This document shows positions 16,617-24,340 of a stretch of 35,835 nt of DNA, in pieces. The DNA is taken from positions 1-35,835 of the forward strand of contig JAPLAE010000018.1 in assembly GCA_026393455.1 (NCBI GenBank). The letters are read 5' to 3'. Below the pieces are notes generated by a model, which was not told the DNA's origin, did not search any database, and saw only the letters and a list, made by a program, of their open reading frames with translations. The stretch comes from Actinomycetota bacterium (lineage in GTDB: Bacteria > Actinomycetota > Acidimicrobiia > Acidimicrobiales > Acidimicrobilacustridaceae). Each line of letters starts with the position of its first letter. Position 1 is the stretch's first letter. Both the position numbers and the translations under genes were made by a program.

Positions 16617-17684
16617 TCAACCCTCCAGCGGCAGTGTTGCACTGCGAGTCATTCCCCACGAGGGAACCACCAACGAATGTTTGCCGGGGCCGCCCGATAC
16701 CAGCACTCTGATGTTGTCAGCATCGCCGGTCATTGGCAGAAGTTCCTCGTCGTCAACGGCCTTCATCCAATTCGCCCACGCAAGTTCTTGGAAATGTTTG
16801 CGGAACACCCAGGCGGGGATGCGGGCGGTATTGAACAAGTAGTTCGAAACATCGCGTCGTGTCATGGCTCGTTCAGCGATGCTCGCTGCGTGTTCGGGGC
16901 CAAGAACAATGAAGTACTCAGCCTGACTAATCGGCGCATTGTTCTGACCAAGCGAGGTCATCGCAGAACCAATTTTGTCGAGAATGAGAGCGGGGTCGCC
17001 GGCAGCTCCAGCGTCGTGCACATTGTGCGGACCTTCACCGCAATGCACAGTGACCGCGCTCGGTGCCGTTACGCCCCGTGATAGCGGATAGGACTCCCAC
17101 GGTGTTGCTTCAAGATTTTCTGCCGCACAGAACGTGTACTTCGCGGGTTGACCGTGCGTTGCTGCGTCTCCAAAACCGGGTTTGGCTCCTGCAACATGTA
17201 ACAACACAAGACGAACCGCACGCCCAACAGTTGCATTGGCTCGATTGCCTGGCCCGAATGCGCCGACCCCAGAAGCAAACCCAGCGGACTTCACGATCTC
17301 ACCATGAACGATGATCATCGGCGCAACCGGGTGCGTTGTTGCATTCACACCGCGAAGATTGACTTCGGGTCGAGCTAACGCTCGCAGTGCGGTGAGCACA
17401 ACAGGAAACACCTCGGGGGGACAACCAGCCATCACGGCGTTAATGGCCACAACGCGTCGAGTGACAATCCCCGAACGCGGCTGCAACGTGAACAGCACCT
17501 CGTCGGCATCGCCGGTGGCGAACTGCAGCATCGCTTCCACCCGTTCACGGGTTGGCGCCACGACTGGAAGACCGTCGCCAAGTCCCCGCGAAGAAAGCAG
17601 GCCAAACATCGCCTCCGGCGAGTCATCGGCAATGTCGACGAACTCAGGTTCGTAGCGACGGTCTCTCTCAATAACCTCAGACAT
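16617..17684 (-). CDS. Conserved protein of unknown function, first gene of UGSC operon
   Basis: 355 residues from the ATG at 17684, which follows GGGGGTGTGT; a longer reading from 17747 adds 21 unlike residues that overlap the divergent gene. No signal peptide or membrane segment. Distinctive blocks are LGDGLPVVAPTRERVEAML near the N-terminus, VVAINAVMAGCPPEVFPVVL, NATTHPVAPMIIVHG, GFASGVGAFGPGNRAN, and a C-terminal region with VLVSGGPGKHS. From memory, proteins opening with GDGLPVVxPT occur beside UGSC proteins in several actinobacteria and proteobacteria; I could not verify this. Only 2 nt separate it from the UGSC gene. No enzymatic motif was recognised with certainty; the Gly-rich loops could bind a phosphate or nucleotide. 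Confidence 0.82.
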   Translation of the reverse strand: MSEVIERDRRYEPEFVDIADDSPEAMFGLLSSRGLGDGLPVVAPTRERVEAMLQFATGDADEVLFTLQPRSGIVTRRVVAINAVMAGCPPEVFPVVLTALRALARPEVNLRGVNATTHPVAPMIIVHGEIVKSAGFASGVGAFGPGNRANATVGRAVRLVLLHVAGAKPGFGDAATHGQPAKYTFCAAENLEATPWESYPLSRGVTAPSAVTVHCGEGPHNVHDAGAAGDPALILDKIGSAMTSLGQNNAPISQAEYFIVLGPEHAASIAERAMTRRDVSNYLFNTARIPAWVFRKHFQELAWANWMKAVDDEELLPMTGDADNIRVLVSGGPGKHSLVVPSWGMTRSATLPLEG

Positions 17685-17728
17685 ACACACCCCCAGCGAG
17701 TACAGCCCCGCCTTGCGTGCTGAAACCG

Positions 17729-17734
17729 TATCGT
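17729..17734 (+). promoter_or_regulatory. -10-like TATCGT before amidohydrolase start
   Basis: TATCGT ends 5 nt before the ATG at 17740, which has no Shine-Dalgarno. No -35 was recognised. Confidence 0.35.
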
Positions 17735-17739
17735 GGCGC

Positions 17740-18594
17740 ATGGCCACCGTCCCCGGGCATCAAGAGATCATTGACACCCACACGCATGTGGCCATCAGTG
17801 ATGACCCCCGCTTTCCGCTCTCTGCCTCAGATCTCGCAACGAGTTGGTGGACATCGGGCGCAACAATCGACGACGTACTCAGCCAACTCGATGCCAACGG
17901 TATCGGTCGCCTCGTTCTTGTTCAAGCGGTAGGCGCGTACGGCTACGACTGTTCCTATGCCGCAGCATCAGCCGCGGCTCATAGCGATCGCGCTGCTTTT
18001 GTCGCTGCCGTCTCTATGCATGCAGATGATCCCGTTGCCGAACTCGCCGCGCTTTGTGACGCTCCACCAAGTGGTGCAGTGATTGCCGGTGTTCGGCTCT
18101 TCGGTGTTGACGGAACCGAGCCAACCTGGCTCACCGATGGTCGCGCTGCTGCGGTCTGGGACTTCGCCGCTGAACACAATCTGGTGGTTGTTCCCACGGT
18201 CTTTGCCAATGAGTTCAAACACCTCAGTACTCTCGCGGAACAGTCACCGAGTGTCAGCGTCGCGATAGATCACTGCGGCTTCACCGACATGGTCGAGGGC
18301 GATGGCCAAGTAATGCTCTTCGCACTCGCAGACATTCCTTCACTTCACTTGAAGGTGACTTCCTATGTTCTTGAAGCGGCCGAACGAGATGACGGTGACG
18401 CGGCGATACTCATCGAGCGATTGGCCGAAGTGTTCGGTGCCGACCGACTGTGTTGGGGATCAGATCATCCGCAAGATCAACGCCATGACTACGCAGGAAA
18501 ACTTGCGCTCGCGCGCCATGCCACGCGCGCGTTCGACGACGCGTCACGAAACTCGTTCTTCAACACAACCGCAAGCCGGTTGTTCTTTACTTAA
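17740..18594 (+). CDS. Amidohydrolase-2 family metal-dependent hydrolase
   Basis: 284-residue TIM-barrel hydrolase or decarboxylase. The N-terminal metal motif IIDTHTHV (Asp12, His14, His16) is intact, with VAIDHCG mid-protein and a terminal CWGSDHPQ supplying the usual Asp. It is the canonical counterpart of the altered amidohydrolase encoded at 13524-14405. Typical family reactions are lactone hydrolysis (2-pyrone-4,6-dicarboxylate type) or aromatic acid decarboxylation. The ATG at 17740 is preferred over upstream TTG 17713. It is divergent from the UGSC operon with 55 nt between starts, so the two may share regulation. Cytoplasmic. Confidence 0.9.
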   Translation: MATVPGHQEIIDTHTHVAISDDPRFPLSASDLATSWWTSGATIDDVLSQLDANGIGRLVLVQAVGAYGYDCSYAAASAAAHSDRAAFVAAVSMHADDPVAELAALCDAPPSGAVIAGVRLFGVDGTEPTWLTDGRAAAVWDFAAEHNLVVVPTVFANEFKHLSTLAEQSPSVSVAIDHCGFTDMVEGDGQVMLFALADIPSLHLKVTSYVLEAAERDDGDAAILIERLAEVFGADRLCWGSDHPQDQRHDYAGKLALARHATRAFDDASRNSFFNTTASRLFFT

Positions 18595-18603
18595 CGAAAT
18601 CGA

Positions 18604-19533
18604 TCAGCCGAATTCGTTGCGGACTGCCCGCACAACCTCCGAGTAGACGTCGAGCGCTTCTTCGTACTGTTCCGGATGATTCACCGTGACACGAAGATCG
18701 GTAACACCTGCTTCGATCATTGGCCGTGAAGCAGCCATCGTGGCGACGAGATCCAGATTTCCATCGCCATCGCGAACTGCGGCGGCATGGCCTTGCACCT
18801 GGAACGACGGATCGCCACCAGCCTTTTCGACTGCAGTGCGCAATTTCGGAATGGCGTTGACGAGATCGCCGCCATCGGCACCCCACGGAATCCAACCTGA
18901 ACCGAATGCGGCAAGACGACGAATCACACGAGCGTTGATTGTTCCGCTGATCCAGATCGGAACGCCTCCGGCCTGACGAGGCTTCGGCATCTGATGAATC
19001 TTTTCGAATGACAGTTCTGGCGATGAATAGGTGGCAACTTGCTCGCGCCACAGCAATTGGCACACCTCGATGGTGTGATCGAGGAGACGCCCGCGGTTGT
19101 CGTAATCGAGCCCGCACGCGTCGTATTCCTCTTTCTGCCAACCAACACCGACGCCGAGTTCAAGACGACCGCCAGTGAGCACATCGATTGTTGCGGCCTG
19201 CTTGGCGAGCACGGTCGGCGTGCGCAATGCGGCAATCAGAATTGCAGTGTTGAGGCGAATTCGCTCGGTGAGCGCGCCCATTGCGGTGAGAACAGTGAGG
19301 GGCTCAAGCCAGTTGCCATCGGAATCGGTGGGCTGCTTGCCACCAACCGAGCCACCCTTCTTCGGGTCGCCATAGGCCTCGAGGTTCTCGCCGTAAGCAA
19401 CGTGATCGCTCACGGCTACACGATCAATTCCCGCCACATCGGCAGCTCGGGCCTGATCAAGGACATAAGAAAACGACCCTGGATCGTTCTGACGGAATGT
19501 GCGCAATTGAATAGAGACCTGAGGTGTCGTCAT
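18604..19533 (-). CDS. LLM-class (luciferase-like) probable F420-dependent oxidoreductase
   Basis: 309-residue TIM-barrel oxidoreductase. Blocks typical of actinobacterial LLM proteins: AADVAGIDRVAVSDHV near the N-terminus, EPLTVLTAMGALTERIRL, KQAATIDVLTGGRLELGVGVGW, GGVPIWISG and the C-terminal AGVTDLRVTV. Such proteins reduce or oxidise substrates using F420 or flavin; F420 is inferred from the actinobacterial setting. The ATG at 19533 has no Shine-Dalgarno, but CAACAT lies 6 nt upstream. It is convergent with the amidohydrolase gene (9-nt gap), and divergent from the PQ-loop gene. Substrate unknown. Confidence 0.92.
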   Translation of the reverse strand: MTTPQVSIQLRTFRQNDPGSFSYVLDQARAADVAGIDRVAVSDHVAYGENLEAYGDPKKGGSVGGKQPTDSDGNWLEPLTVLTAMGALTERIRLNTAILIAALRTPTVLAKQAATIDVLTGGRLELGVGVGWQKEEYDACGLDYDNRGRLLDHTIEVCQLLWREQVATYSSPELSFEKIHQMPKPRQAGGVPIWISGTINARVIRRLAAFGSGWIPWGADGGDLVNAIPKLRTAVEKAGGDPSFQVQGHAAAVRDGDGNLDLVATMAASRPMIEAGVTDLRVTVNHPEQYEEALDVYSEVVRAVRNEFG

Positions 19534-19607
19534 GGGCTCATGTTGTCACGCCAACTGATCGAGCGCAGATGCACGACGGGCCGCTCGGTTTCGTCTAGAA
19601 ACCTTCG

Positions 19608-20288
19608 GTGATTCCGCTCTGGGCCCAGATCGCCGGCGCCGCCGCCGCCATTGCATCAATTATCAGTTCGTCGACCCAGACCACTCGAATGCTGAAGTCT
19701 CGAACCGCTGCCGGCATCTCGCCATCAACATGGATTCTTCTCACCATTTCTTCCGTGGCGTGGTTTGGCTACGGAGTTTCGGTTCGCTCGCCGCAGCAAA
19801 TCATCGCCAATGGTTCTTGGGTTGTTCTCATCGTCCCACTCACGTGGTTCATGCTCCATGATCGGCCACGACGAACGCGGATTCTTGCCGAAGCGGGCAT
19901 CGCCCTTTCGCTGGTCATCGTCATCGCTCTCGGAACGGTGAACGAGAACATTCCTGGTTGGATCGGCATTCCCGCTTCGCTGCTCGTTAGCGCTCCACAA
20001 ATCCGCTATTCACTTCGTCACGGACGAGGTCCAGGAATCTCTGTGGTGGCGTGGGCCTTTCTCGCAGCATCGTCGTATTTGTGGTTCACCTACGGCATCG
20101 GTTCACGAGAACTTCCCGTCATCGCAAATTCAGGGATTGCCGCAGTATTAGGAACGATCGTTGTGGTCGCGCTTCTTGTTCGGCCTGCTCCGATCGAAGG
20201 CTCAAACCTGGAGACGGCGAGCGATGCTGACTTCGTGTCCGGCGGGATCAACGATGTGGAAGTACCGCTCTCCCCACGAAGCATCTGA
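19608..20288 (+). CDS. PQ-loop repeat membrane protein (SWEET/cystinosin-like)
   Basis: 226-residue integral membrane protein with two homologous three-helix halves. The second half has a canonical PQ motif (SAPQIRYSLRHGRGPGIS followed by WAFLAASSYLWFTYG); the first half has TQTTRMLKSRTAAGIS then WILLTISSVAWFGYG, with the proline missing. About seven hydrophobic helices in total. Such proteins move sugars or amino acids or act as receptors; the substrate is unknown. The GTG start at 19608 has no Shine-Dalgarno; TAGAAA lies 6 nt upstream. The last 87 nt overlap, tail to tail, the VOC gene on the other strand. The C-terminal hydrophilic tail (from about residue 195) is encoded within that overlap. 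Confidence 0.86.
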   Translation: MIPLWAQIAGAAAAIASIISSSTQTTRMLKSRTAAGISPSTWILLTISSVAWFGYGVSVRSPQQIIANGSWVVLIVPLTWFMLHDRPRRTRILAEAGIALSLVIVIALGTVNENIPGWIGIPASLLVSAPQIRYSLRHGRGPGISVVAWAFLAASSYLWFTYGIGSRELPVIANSGIAAVLGTIVVVALLVRPAPIEGSNLETASDADFVSGGINDVEVPLSPRSI

Positions 20289-20573
20289 CGGTGCCAACGT
20301 CGGCGTGTATCCAGCGGCGATGAACGCGTCGTGAGCGGCGTCAACGTCGTCGACCCACAAAATGAATCGGCCCCACCCCTGCGTTGGTCGAACCCAAGTG
20401 GCGTCGAGGAGCAGATTCAAAAACTGCGCATTGCCAAGTCTGAGTGTCGTAAATGACGCTTGGGCACCACCAAAGGCCAACTCGCACTCCAGAACTTCAT
20501 AAAAAGTGACCGACGCTGCCATATCGGCGGTGATCAAGGTGATTGCATTTATCGATTCGACTCGTTTCGCCAT
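20202..20573 (-). CDS. VOC (glyoxalase/bleomycin resistance) family protein
   Basis: 123-residue single-module VOC protein: beta-alpha-beta-beta-beta pattern repeated twice, with INAITLITADMAASVTFYE at the start, a central WVDDVDAAHDAFIAAGY and C-terminal RYFHIVDPAGHEVSIA. Candidate metal or ligand residues are few; His in FHIVDP and Glu in GHEVSIA occupy usual positions, while the first-strand His is absent (NAITL). Ligand unknown. Its 3' end overlaps the PQ-loop gene by 87 nt on the opposite strand. The ATG at 20573 is preceded by AGAGAGGT at very short spacing. Confidence 0.88.
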   Translation of the reverse strand: MAKRVESINAITLITADMAASVTFYEVLECELAFGGAQASFTTLRLGNAQFLNLLLDATWVRPTQGWGRFILWVDDVDAAHDAFIAAGYTPTLAPSDASWGERYFHIVDPAGHEVSIARRLQV

Positions 20574-20643
20574 ACCTCTCTATTGAGTCACATTTGGGCT
20601 CATCTCGCGTGCGGTCTCGCCACAAGCGAGCCACAATCAGTAG

Positions 20644-21420
20644 ATGGCCCTGACCATCACTCCCCTGCCCGCGGCACTTGGCGCCACCGTTACTGGGCTT
20701 GATCTTTCCAGTGGCATCAGCAACGAACTCGTCGACTCGTTACATCACGCGTGGTACGAACACCTGGTGCTGTTCTTTCCCGAAGCGCACCTCACCCTCG
20801 ATCAGCACATTGCGCTCGGCGAAACCTTTGGACGTCTCGCCGCGACGACAACGGGCGACGAGGACTACCGGGGCCAGCCGACGCTGGGGCAGAACGGTGA
20901 GGTTCTCGTTCTCGATGCATCAACCCCACAGGGACGAGCCAACGCGTGGCATACCGATGTGACCTTCGCGAAGACTCCGCCCAACGGTTCGTTGTTAGCG
21001 ATGCAAATTTGTCCGTCGACCGGTGGCGACACCTTGTGGTCGAATCAGTACAACGCCTATGACGCGCTTGCTCCGGCCATGAAGGAACTCATCGATGGTC
21101 TTGACGCTATGCATGGTCGCCCTGGCCTCACCGGGCTCAACCCGCATCCCATGGTGAAGGTTCATCCCGTCACTGGTCGCAAGGCATTGTTTGTTAATCG
21201 CGGTTGGACCACCTCAATTGTTGACATGAGCCAGACCGAAAGCATCGGCCTTCTTGCGTCACTGTTCAATCATGCCGAAAAGCCCGAGTTCAACACCCGA
21301 TGGCATTGGACTCCAGGCGACGCGGCGCTGTGGGACAACCGCTGCACCATGCACTACGCGGTCAATGACTACGAAGAAGCTCCTCGCATTCTTCATCGCG
21401 TCACCATTTATGACCGTTAG
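20644..21420 (+). CDS. TauD/TfdA-family 2-oxoglutarate-dependent dioxygenase
   Basis: 258-residue Fe(II)/2-oxoglutarate dioxygenase. The iron ligands are His103 and Asp105 (WHTDVTF) and His237 (MHYAVND); Arg252 in HRVTIYD or Arg248 binds 2-oxoglutarate, as in the family. Length is close to that of TauD. Typical reaction is hydroxylation that liberates sulfite, an aldehyde or an alcohol from taurine, alkyl sulfates or aryloxyacetates. With an alkylsulfatase elsewhere in the window, an organosulfur role is possible but unproven. Start ATG 20644 has no Shine-Dalgarno; CACAAT lies 6 nt upstream. The gene is divergent from the VOC gene (70-nt gap). Confidence 0.93.
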   Translation: MALTITPLPAALGATVTGLDLSSGISNELVDSLHHAWYEHLVLFFPEAHLTLDQHIALGETFGRLAATTTGDEDYRGQPTLGQNGEVLVLDASTPQGRANAWHTDVTFAKTPPNGSLLAMQICPSTGGDTLWSNQYNAYDALAPAMKELIDGLDAMHGRPGLTGLNPHPMVKVHPVTGRKALFVNRGWTTSIVDMSQTESIGLLASLFNHAEKPEFNTRWHWTPGDAALWDNRCTMHYAVNDYEEAPRILHRVTIYDR

Positions 21421-21653
21421 CCACCTGCACCGGTAGCGTCCCTTCGATCACCCCCGCGTTCACGGGCTGAGTCGACATTTCACTAACTGATTGAGCGCCG
21501 ATCAGATTCGGGGCTCATTCAGCGCGCACAGTTCAACGTGCATCGATATCCCGCCCCAGCACTGGGATCGGGGACTGTCACACCCTCTGGTCATACTGAG
21601 TTCGAGGTTGAAATTCCGCTTCCACCCCCTATCCGCCTAGCTGGAGGTTCCCA

Positions 21654-22247
21654 TTGAAACGAAGTTCAAATCATCCGTCCGCCCGTCGGCAGTCCGCTGC
21701 CGATATCGCACGTACCGAGTACTGGATCAGGGTGCGGGCCCAGGTCGAACGCATCATCAATGCACGTCGTGAAGGTTCCGAAGACGTCGAACAGATGGTG
21801 GCCGAGCAGTTCTTGGCGAATACCGAACAGATCATGGCTGCGTACGAACCAGAAGTGTTCGCCAACGTGGCGGTGCGTTCACGCGCCGACGATTGGCGCC
21901 GCACCGAGCGCATTCAAAAAGGCGAAGGTGCCCGTATGTACCGCGACCCCGCCGACGATTTGGCCAAGCCTGGTCGCCAGGTGTGTTCCATCGATTCCAT
22001 CGACGAGGCTCTTGTCGATGCTGTCACCATTGCTGCCGATTCGCAGCAGTCAACCGTCGATGCACTCGAAGTGCGTGAAGCACTCACATTGCTCGACGAG
22101 AACCAACGCAAACTTGTTTTCCTGGTTGATGTTCAGGGTTACACCGTGGTCGAGGCAGCTCCCATGGTGAGTCTTTCCCGCGCGTATGCGCAACGTCGTC
22201 TCGGTGCCGCACGCAACACCATCATCCGTTACGTGATCGCGGCGTAA
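21654..22247 (+). CDS. ECF-like sigma-70 family factor
   Basis: 197-residue protein with sigma-factor layout. Region 2-like helices at about 40-95 (EDVEQMVAEQFLANTEQI, then NVAVRSRADDWRRTERIQ), a linker, and a region 4-like helix-turn-helix at about 140-195 (LTLLDENQRKLVFLVDVQGY, VSLSRAYAQRRLGAARNTI). Region 2 is atypical, lacking the usual DxxQE core-binding motif in clear form. The start is TTG at 21654, directly after GCTGGAGGTTCCCA, a strong Shine-Dalgarno at good spacing; no ATG alternative fits as well. No anti-sigma gene is adjacent. The stop abuts the convergent toxin gene with no base between. Possible regulator rather than a true sigma factor. Confidence 0.72.
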   Translation: MKRSSNHPSARRQSAADIARTEYWIRVRAQVERIINARREGSEDVEQMVAEQFLANTEQIMAAYEPEVFANVAVRSRADDWRRTERIQKGEGARMYRDPADDLAKPGRQVCSIDSIDEALVDAVTIAADSQQSTVDALEVREALTLLDENQRKLVFLVDVQGYTVVEAAPMVSLSRAYAQRRLGAARNTIIRYVIAA

Positions 22248-22823
22248 TTACGTCTTCGTGTCAGCTTCACCGGTCAACTTGTCACCAGTGATGTGGCGCT
22301 CCCAGAGTTCCAAAGCAGCTTCTGCATCGAGTGACTCAACATCACGACGGGCAATTCCTGCGGTATAAACAAGGCGCGAAAGTAGCCACTCGGGCACTGG
22401 TTCACGACGTTGTTGCTCGGGGGCGCGCAGCCCCATAGAGGTTCGCCCTAGCGACTCGATGACATCGGAAAGCGCGATCGTTTGCGGATTTTTGGGAAGC
22501 GTTGTTACACGACGAGTCATCTCTGCATAAAGAGCCGACGCAACACGCGCTCCATGTCCCCATACTTCAGCAACTTCGCAGATGACGTCACTATTCGATC
22601 TGGTGATCTCCCGCCAGAGAATCCGTCCCTGGCCATCACCAACTGATATTTGGCGGAGTCCGATGAGATCACCAAGCACTGGTTCGCCGATTGTTCGATC
22701 AGTCTCGATCGCAAGTAACCGTTTCACCAACTGACGAATGATCTGCGGGTTAGACCGAACCAGCATCGTCAGGTCGTGGGCGGCAGGCTCAAGAAAGCGC
22801 ACTCGGACGCGAGACGTTGCCAT
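22248..22823 (-). CDS. RelE/ParE-like toxin with C-terminal extension
   Basis: 191 residues. The first 100 or so match a RelE/ParE fold: RVRFLEPAAHDLTMLVRSNP, then helices (IIRQLVKRLLAIE), GLRQISVGDGQGRILWREI and a beta strand leading to EVAEVWGHG and YAEMTRRV. Classical members stop near 90-110 residues; here about 85 more follow, Pro-, Arg- and Leu-rich, with no recognised domain. Family function is mRNA cleavage at the ribosome or gyrase inhibition. It follows the Phd-type antitoxin gene on the same strand with an 18-nt gap, without its own clear Shine-Dalgarno. The extension could be a chaperone-like or dimerisation add-on. Confidence 0.78.
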   Translation of the reverse strand: MATSRVRVRFLEPAAHDLTMLVRSNPQIIRQLVKRLLAIETDRTIGEPVLGDLIGLRQISVGDGQGRILWREITRSNSDVICEVAEVWGHGARVASALYAEMTRRVTTLPKNPQTIALSDVIESLGRTSMGLRAPEQQRREPVPEWLLSRLVYTAGIARRDVESLDAEAALELWERHITGDKLTGEADTKT

Positions 22824-22841
22824 GAGCTCGGAGCGAATCGC

Positions 22842-23183
22842 CTAGAGGTACCCGGCGCGGCGGTCGGCGTCGAGTTCCGTTTCAAGCTCGGCCCGATTGA
22901 ACCCGAGCGAAGCAATTACCTCGTCAAGACCAACTCGCACGCCGTTATCGGTGGCCAACCGAGCGAGAACGAGCGCGGCGCTACGAAGATCAGCCTCGAG
23001 TTCTTCGAGTTCCTCGAATCGGGCAAGACCCACGACCGCGGCTAACGGGGTCCCGTGCTTTTCCACCACGATGTCGTGGCCCTGGCTGGCCCGGCGCACC
23101 AGATCGGAGACCCCCAGGCGCGAGGCCTCGGTGACGGTGATGGATTCGGCCGAGTTGGCCGCAGAGGTCACGGATGAGGCCAT
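22842..23183 (-). CDS. Phd/YefM-family antitoxin
   Basis: 113-residue antitoxin. N-terminal dimerisation and DNA-binding domain: ITVTEASRLGVSDLVRRASQG, HDIVVEKHGTPLAAVVGLARFEELEE, as in Phd/YefM. The C-terminal segment (RSAALVLARLATDNGVRVGLDEVIASLGF) is longer than usual and should wrap the toxin. First gene of the pair. The ATG at 23183 has no Shine-Dalgarno but a TATAGT hexamer ends 6 nt upstream, suggesting a leaderless mRNA, and an imperfect palindrome overlaps that promoter. Confidence 0.85.
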   Translation of the reverse strand: MASSVTSAANSAESITVTEASRLGVSDLVRRASQGHDIVVEKHGTPLAAVVGLARFEELEELEADLRSAALVLARLATDNGVRVGLDEVIASLGFNRAELETELDADRRAGYL

Positions 23184-23189
23184 GGCTTA

Positions 23190-23210
23190 ACTATACAGAT
23201 TTCTACATAG
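23190..23210 (-). promoter_or_regulatory. Promoter and putative operator of the Phd-type antitoxin
   Basis: TATAGT (23195 to 23190 on the minus strand) ends 6 nt before the ATG. The imperfect palindrome at 23191-23210 (CTAT..AGA/TCT..ATAG) overlaps it, as expected for antitoxin autorepression. Confidence 0.45.
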
Positions 23211-23320
23211 AACTCGGTAGCTCGCTCAGATCATAAGCCCGCCTTGGAAATTTTGATCGTTGTGCACATTTCGCCCGCGGTCGTGCGTTTCACATCTAAC
23301 AAGGCGAGGAGGTTGCCACC

Positions 23321-24223
23321 ATGGCGATCGAACAGTTGGAACGGGCGTCGGTAGGACGTCCGATTACTCGGGGTGGAGTTTCCCTCTATCCCATTTATCT
23401 CCATGGTGGAGCGGGCATCGACATTGCCGCTCGACCATCTGATGTGGAAATCACCGAGCAAGGTTCGGCGGAAGTCCCGACAATCACTGTCACCAACTCC
23501 GGGCAGCGTCCGGCGCTGTTGGTGGAGGGCGAAACCGTCACCGGTGGTCAGCAGAACCGAGTGCTGAACGTTTCGGTACTTGTACCTGGTGGTGCAACCA
23601 TCAACGTTCCGGTGTCGTGTGTCGAGGCGGGCCGTTGGAATGGCCGTTCCGCATTCGAACGGGGTCGCACGTTTGCGCCGCGTCGTGTGCGCCGAGTCAA
23701 GAACATGACCGTGAGTGATTCGGTGAAACGCGGCGGAACGAAGTCTTCCGATCAAGGCGCCGTGTGGAACAGCATCGATTATGAGCTCGACCGTTTGAAG
23801 GTCGACTCCTCCACTCGTGCGATGCACGCGTCGGAGTTGCTGTTCGAGGCCGACAGCAGTTTGGCCATCGCCGCACAGGAACTCGTTGGCGTGGGCCCGT
23901 TGCCAGGCCAGTGCGGCATTGTGCTCGGTCACGGCAAGCGCATCGTTGCTGCCGAGATCTTTGCTACTCCCGAATTGCTTGCCGCAAATTGGGAGGCGCT
24001 GATTCGTGCGGCATTGCTCGATGCACCAGAACGCATCGAAGGCAGTCCTTCGGTGTCTCGTGCATTGCGATTCGTTACTCGCATCGGCACTGCACGCGGA
24101 ACAAGTTCACCGGGCGTCGGTCTCGGTGAAGAGCTGCACATGGAAACCACTCGCATGGTGGCCCAAGCACTCACGCTTGACGGTGCTGTAGTGCACGCCA
24201 GCGCATTCGCCCTCGCTGCCTAA
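23321..24223 (+). CDS. ARPP-1 family protein (DUF6569-like)
   Basis: 300-residue soluble protein. The pattern ALLVEGETVTGGQQNRVLNVSVLVPGG, then NVPVSCVEAGRW, is the hallmark of the ARPP-1 (ARG and rhodanese-phosphatase-associated) family. Later blocks are LVGVGPLPGQCGIVLGHGKRIVAAEIF and LGEELHMET. Members occur in conserved contexts with ADP-ribosylglycohydrolase and rhodanese-phosphatase genes, which are not present in this window; molecular function is unknown. GAGGAGGTTGCCACC precedes the ATG at 23321. A strong hairpin follows the stop, so the gene is monocistronic. Confidence 0.87.
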   Translation: MAIEQLERASVGRPITRGGVSLYPIYLHGGAGIDIAARPSDVEITEQGSAEVPTITVTNSGQRPALLVEGETVTGGQQNRVLNVSVLVPGGATINVPVSCVEAGRWNGRSAFERGRTFAPRRVRRVKNMTVSDSVKRGGTKSSDQGAVWNSIDYELDRLKVDSSTRAMHASELLFEADSSLAIAAQELVGVGPLPGQCGIVLGHGKRIVAAEIFATPELLAANWEALIRAALLDAPERIEGSPSVSRALRFVTRIGTARGTSSPGVGLGEELHMETTRMVAQALTLDGAVVHASAFALAA

Positions 24224-24256
24224 TTCAGGCTTCGAGGCAGTATGGCGGGAGCCAGG

Positions 24257-24288
24257 CGGGCCGTCCCCGGCGGAATGGGGGCGGCCCG
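24257..24288 (+). terminator. GC-rich hairpin terminator after ARPP-1 gene
   Basis: Twelve-bp stem CGGGCCGTCCCC / GGGGGCGGCCCG (one G-U pair), 8-nt loop, then TTCCCGTTTT. It begins 34 nt after the stop at 24223. Confidence 0.8.
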
Positions 24289-24340
24289 TTCCCGTTTTCA
24301 ATTCATTAAGGTCAGAAGAGGCGGATCGACGGAGGCATCA

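Noticed and set aside
19039-19611. Plus-strand open frame within the LLM oxidoreductase gene
   Set aside because: Antisense shadow of a strong family match.
23231-23932. Minus-strand 233-codon frame across the ARPP-1 gene
   Set aside because: The ARPP-1 frame on the other strand has a perfect Shine-Dalgarno and family blocks.
24257-24288. Riboswitch-like structure
   Set aside because: A simple GC stem with a T-rich tail right after a stop codon; a terminator explains it.
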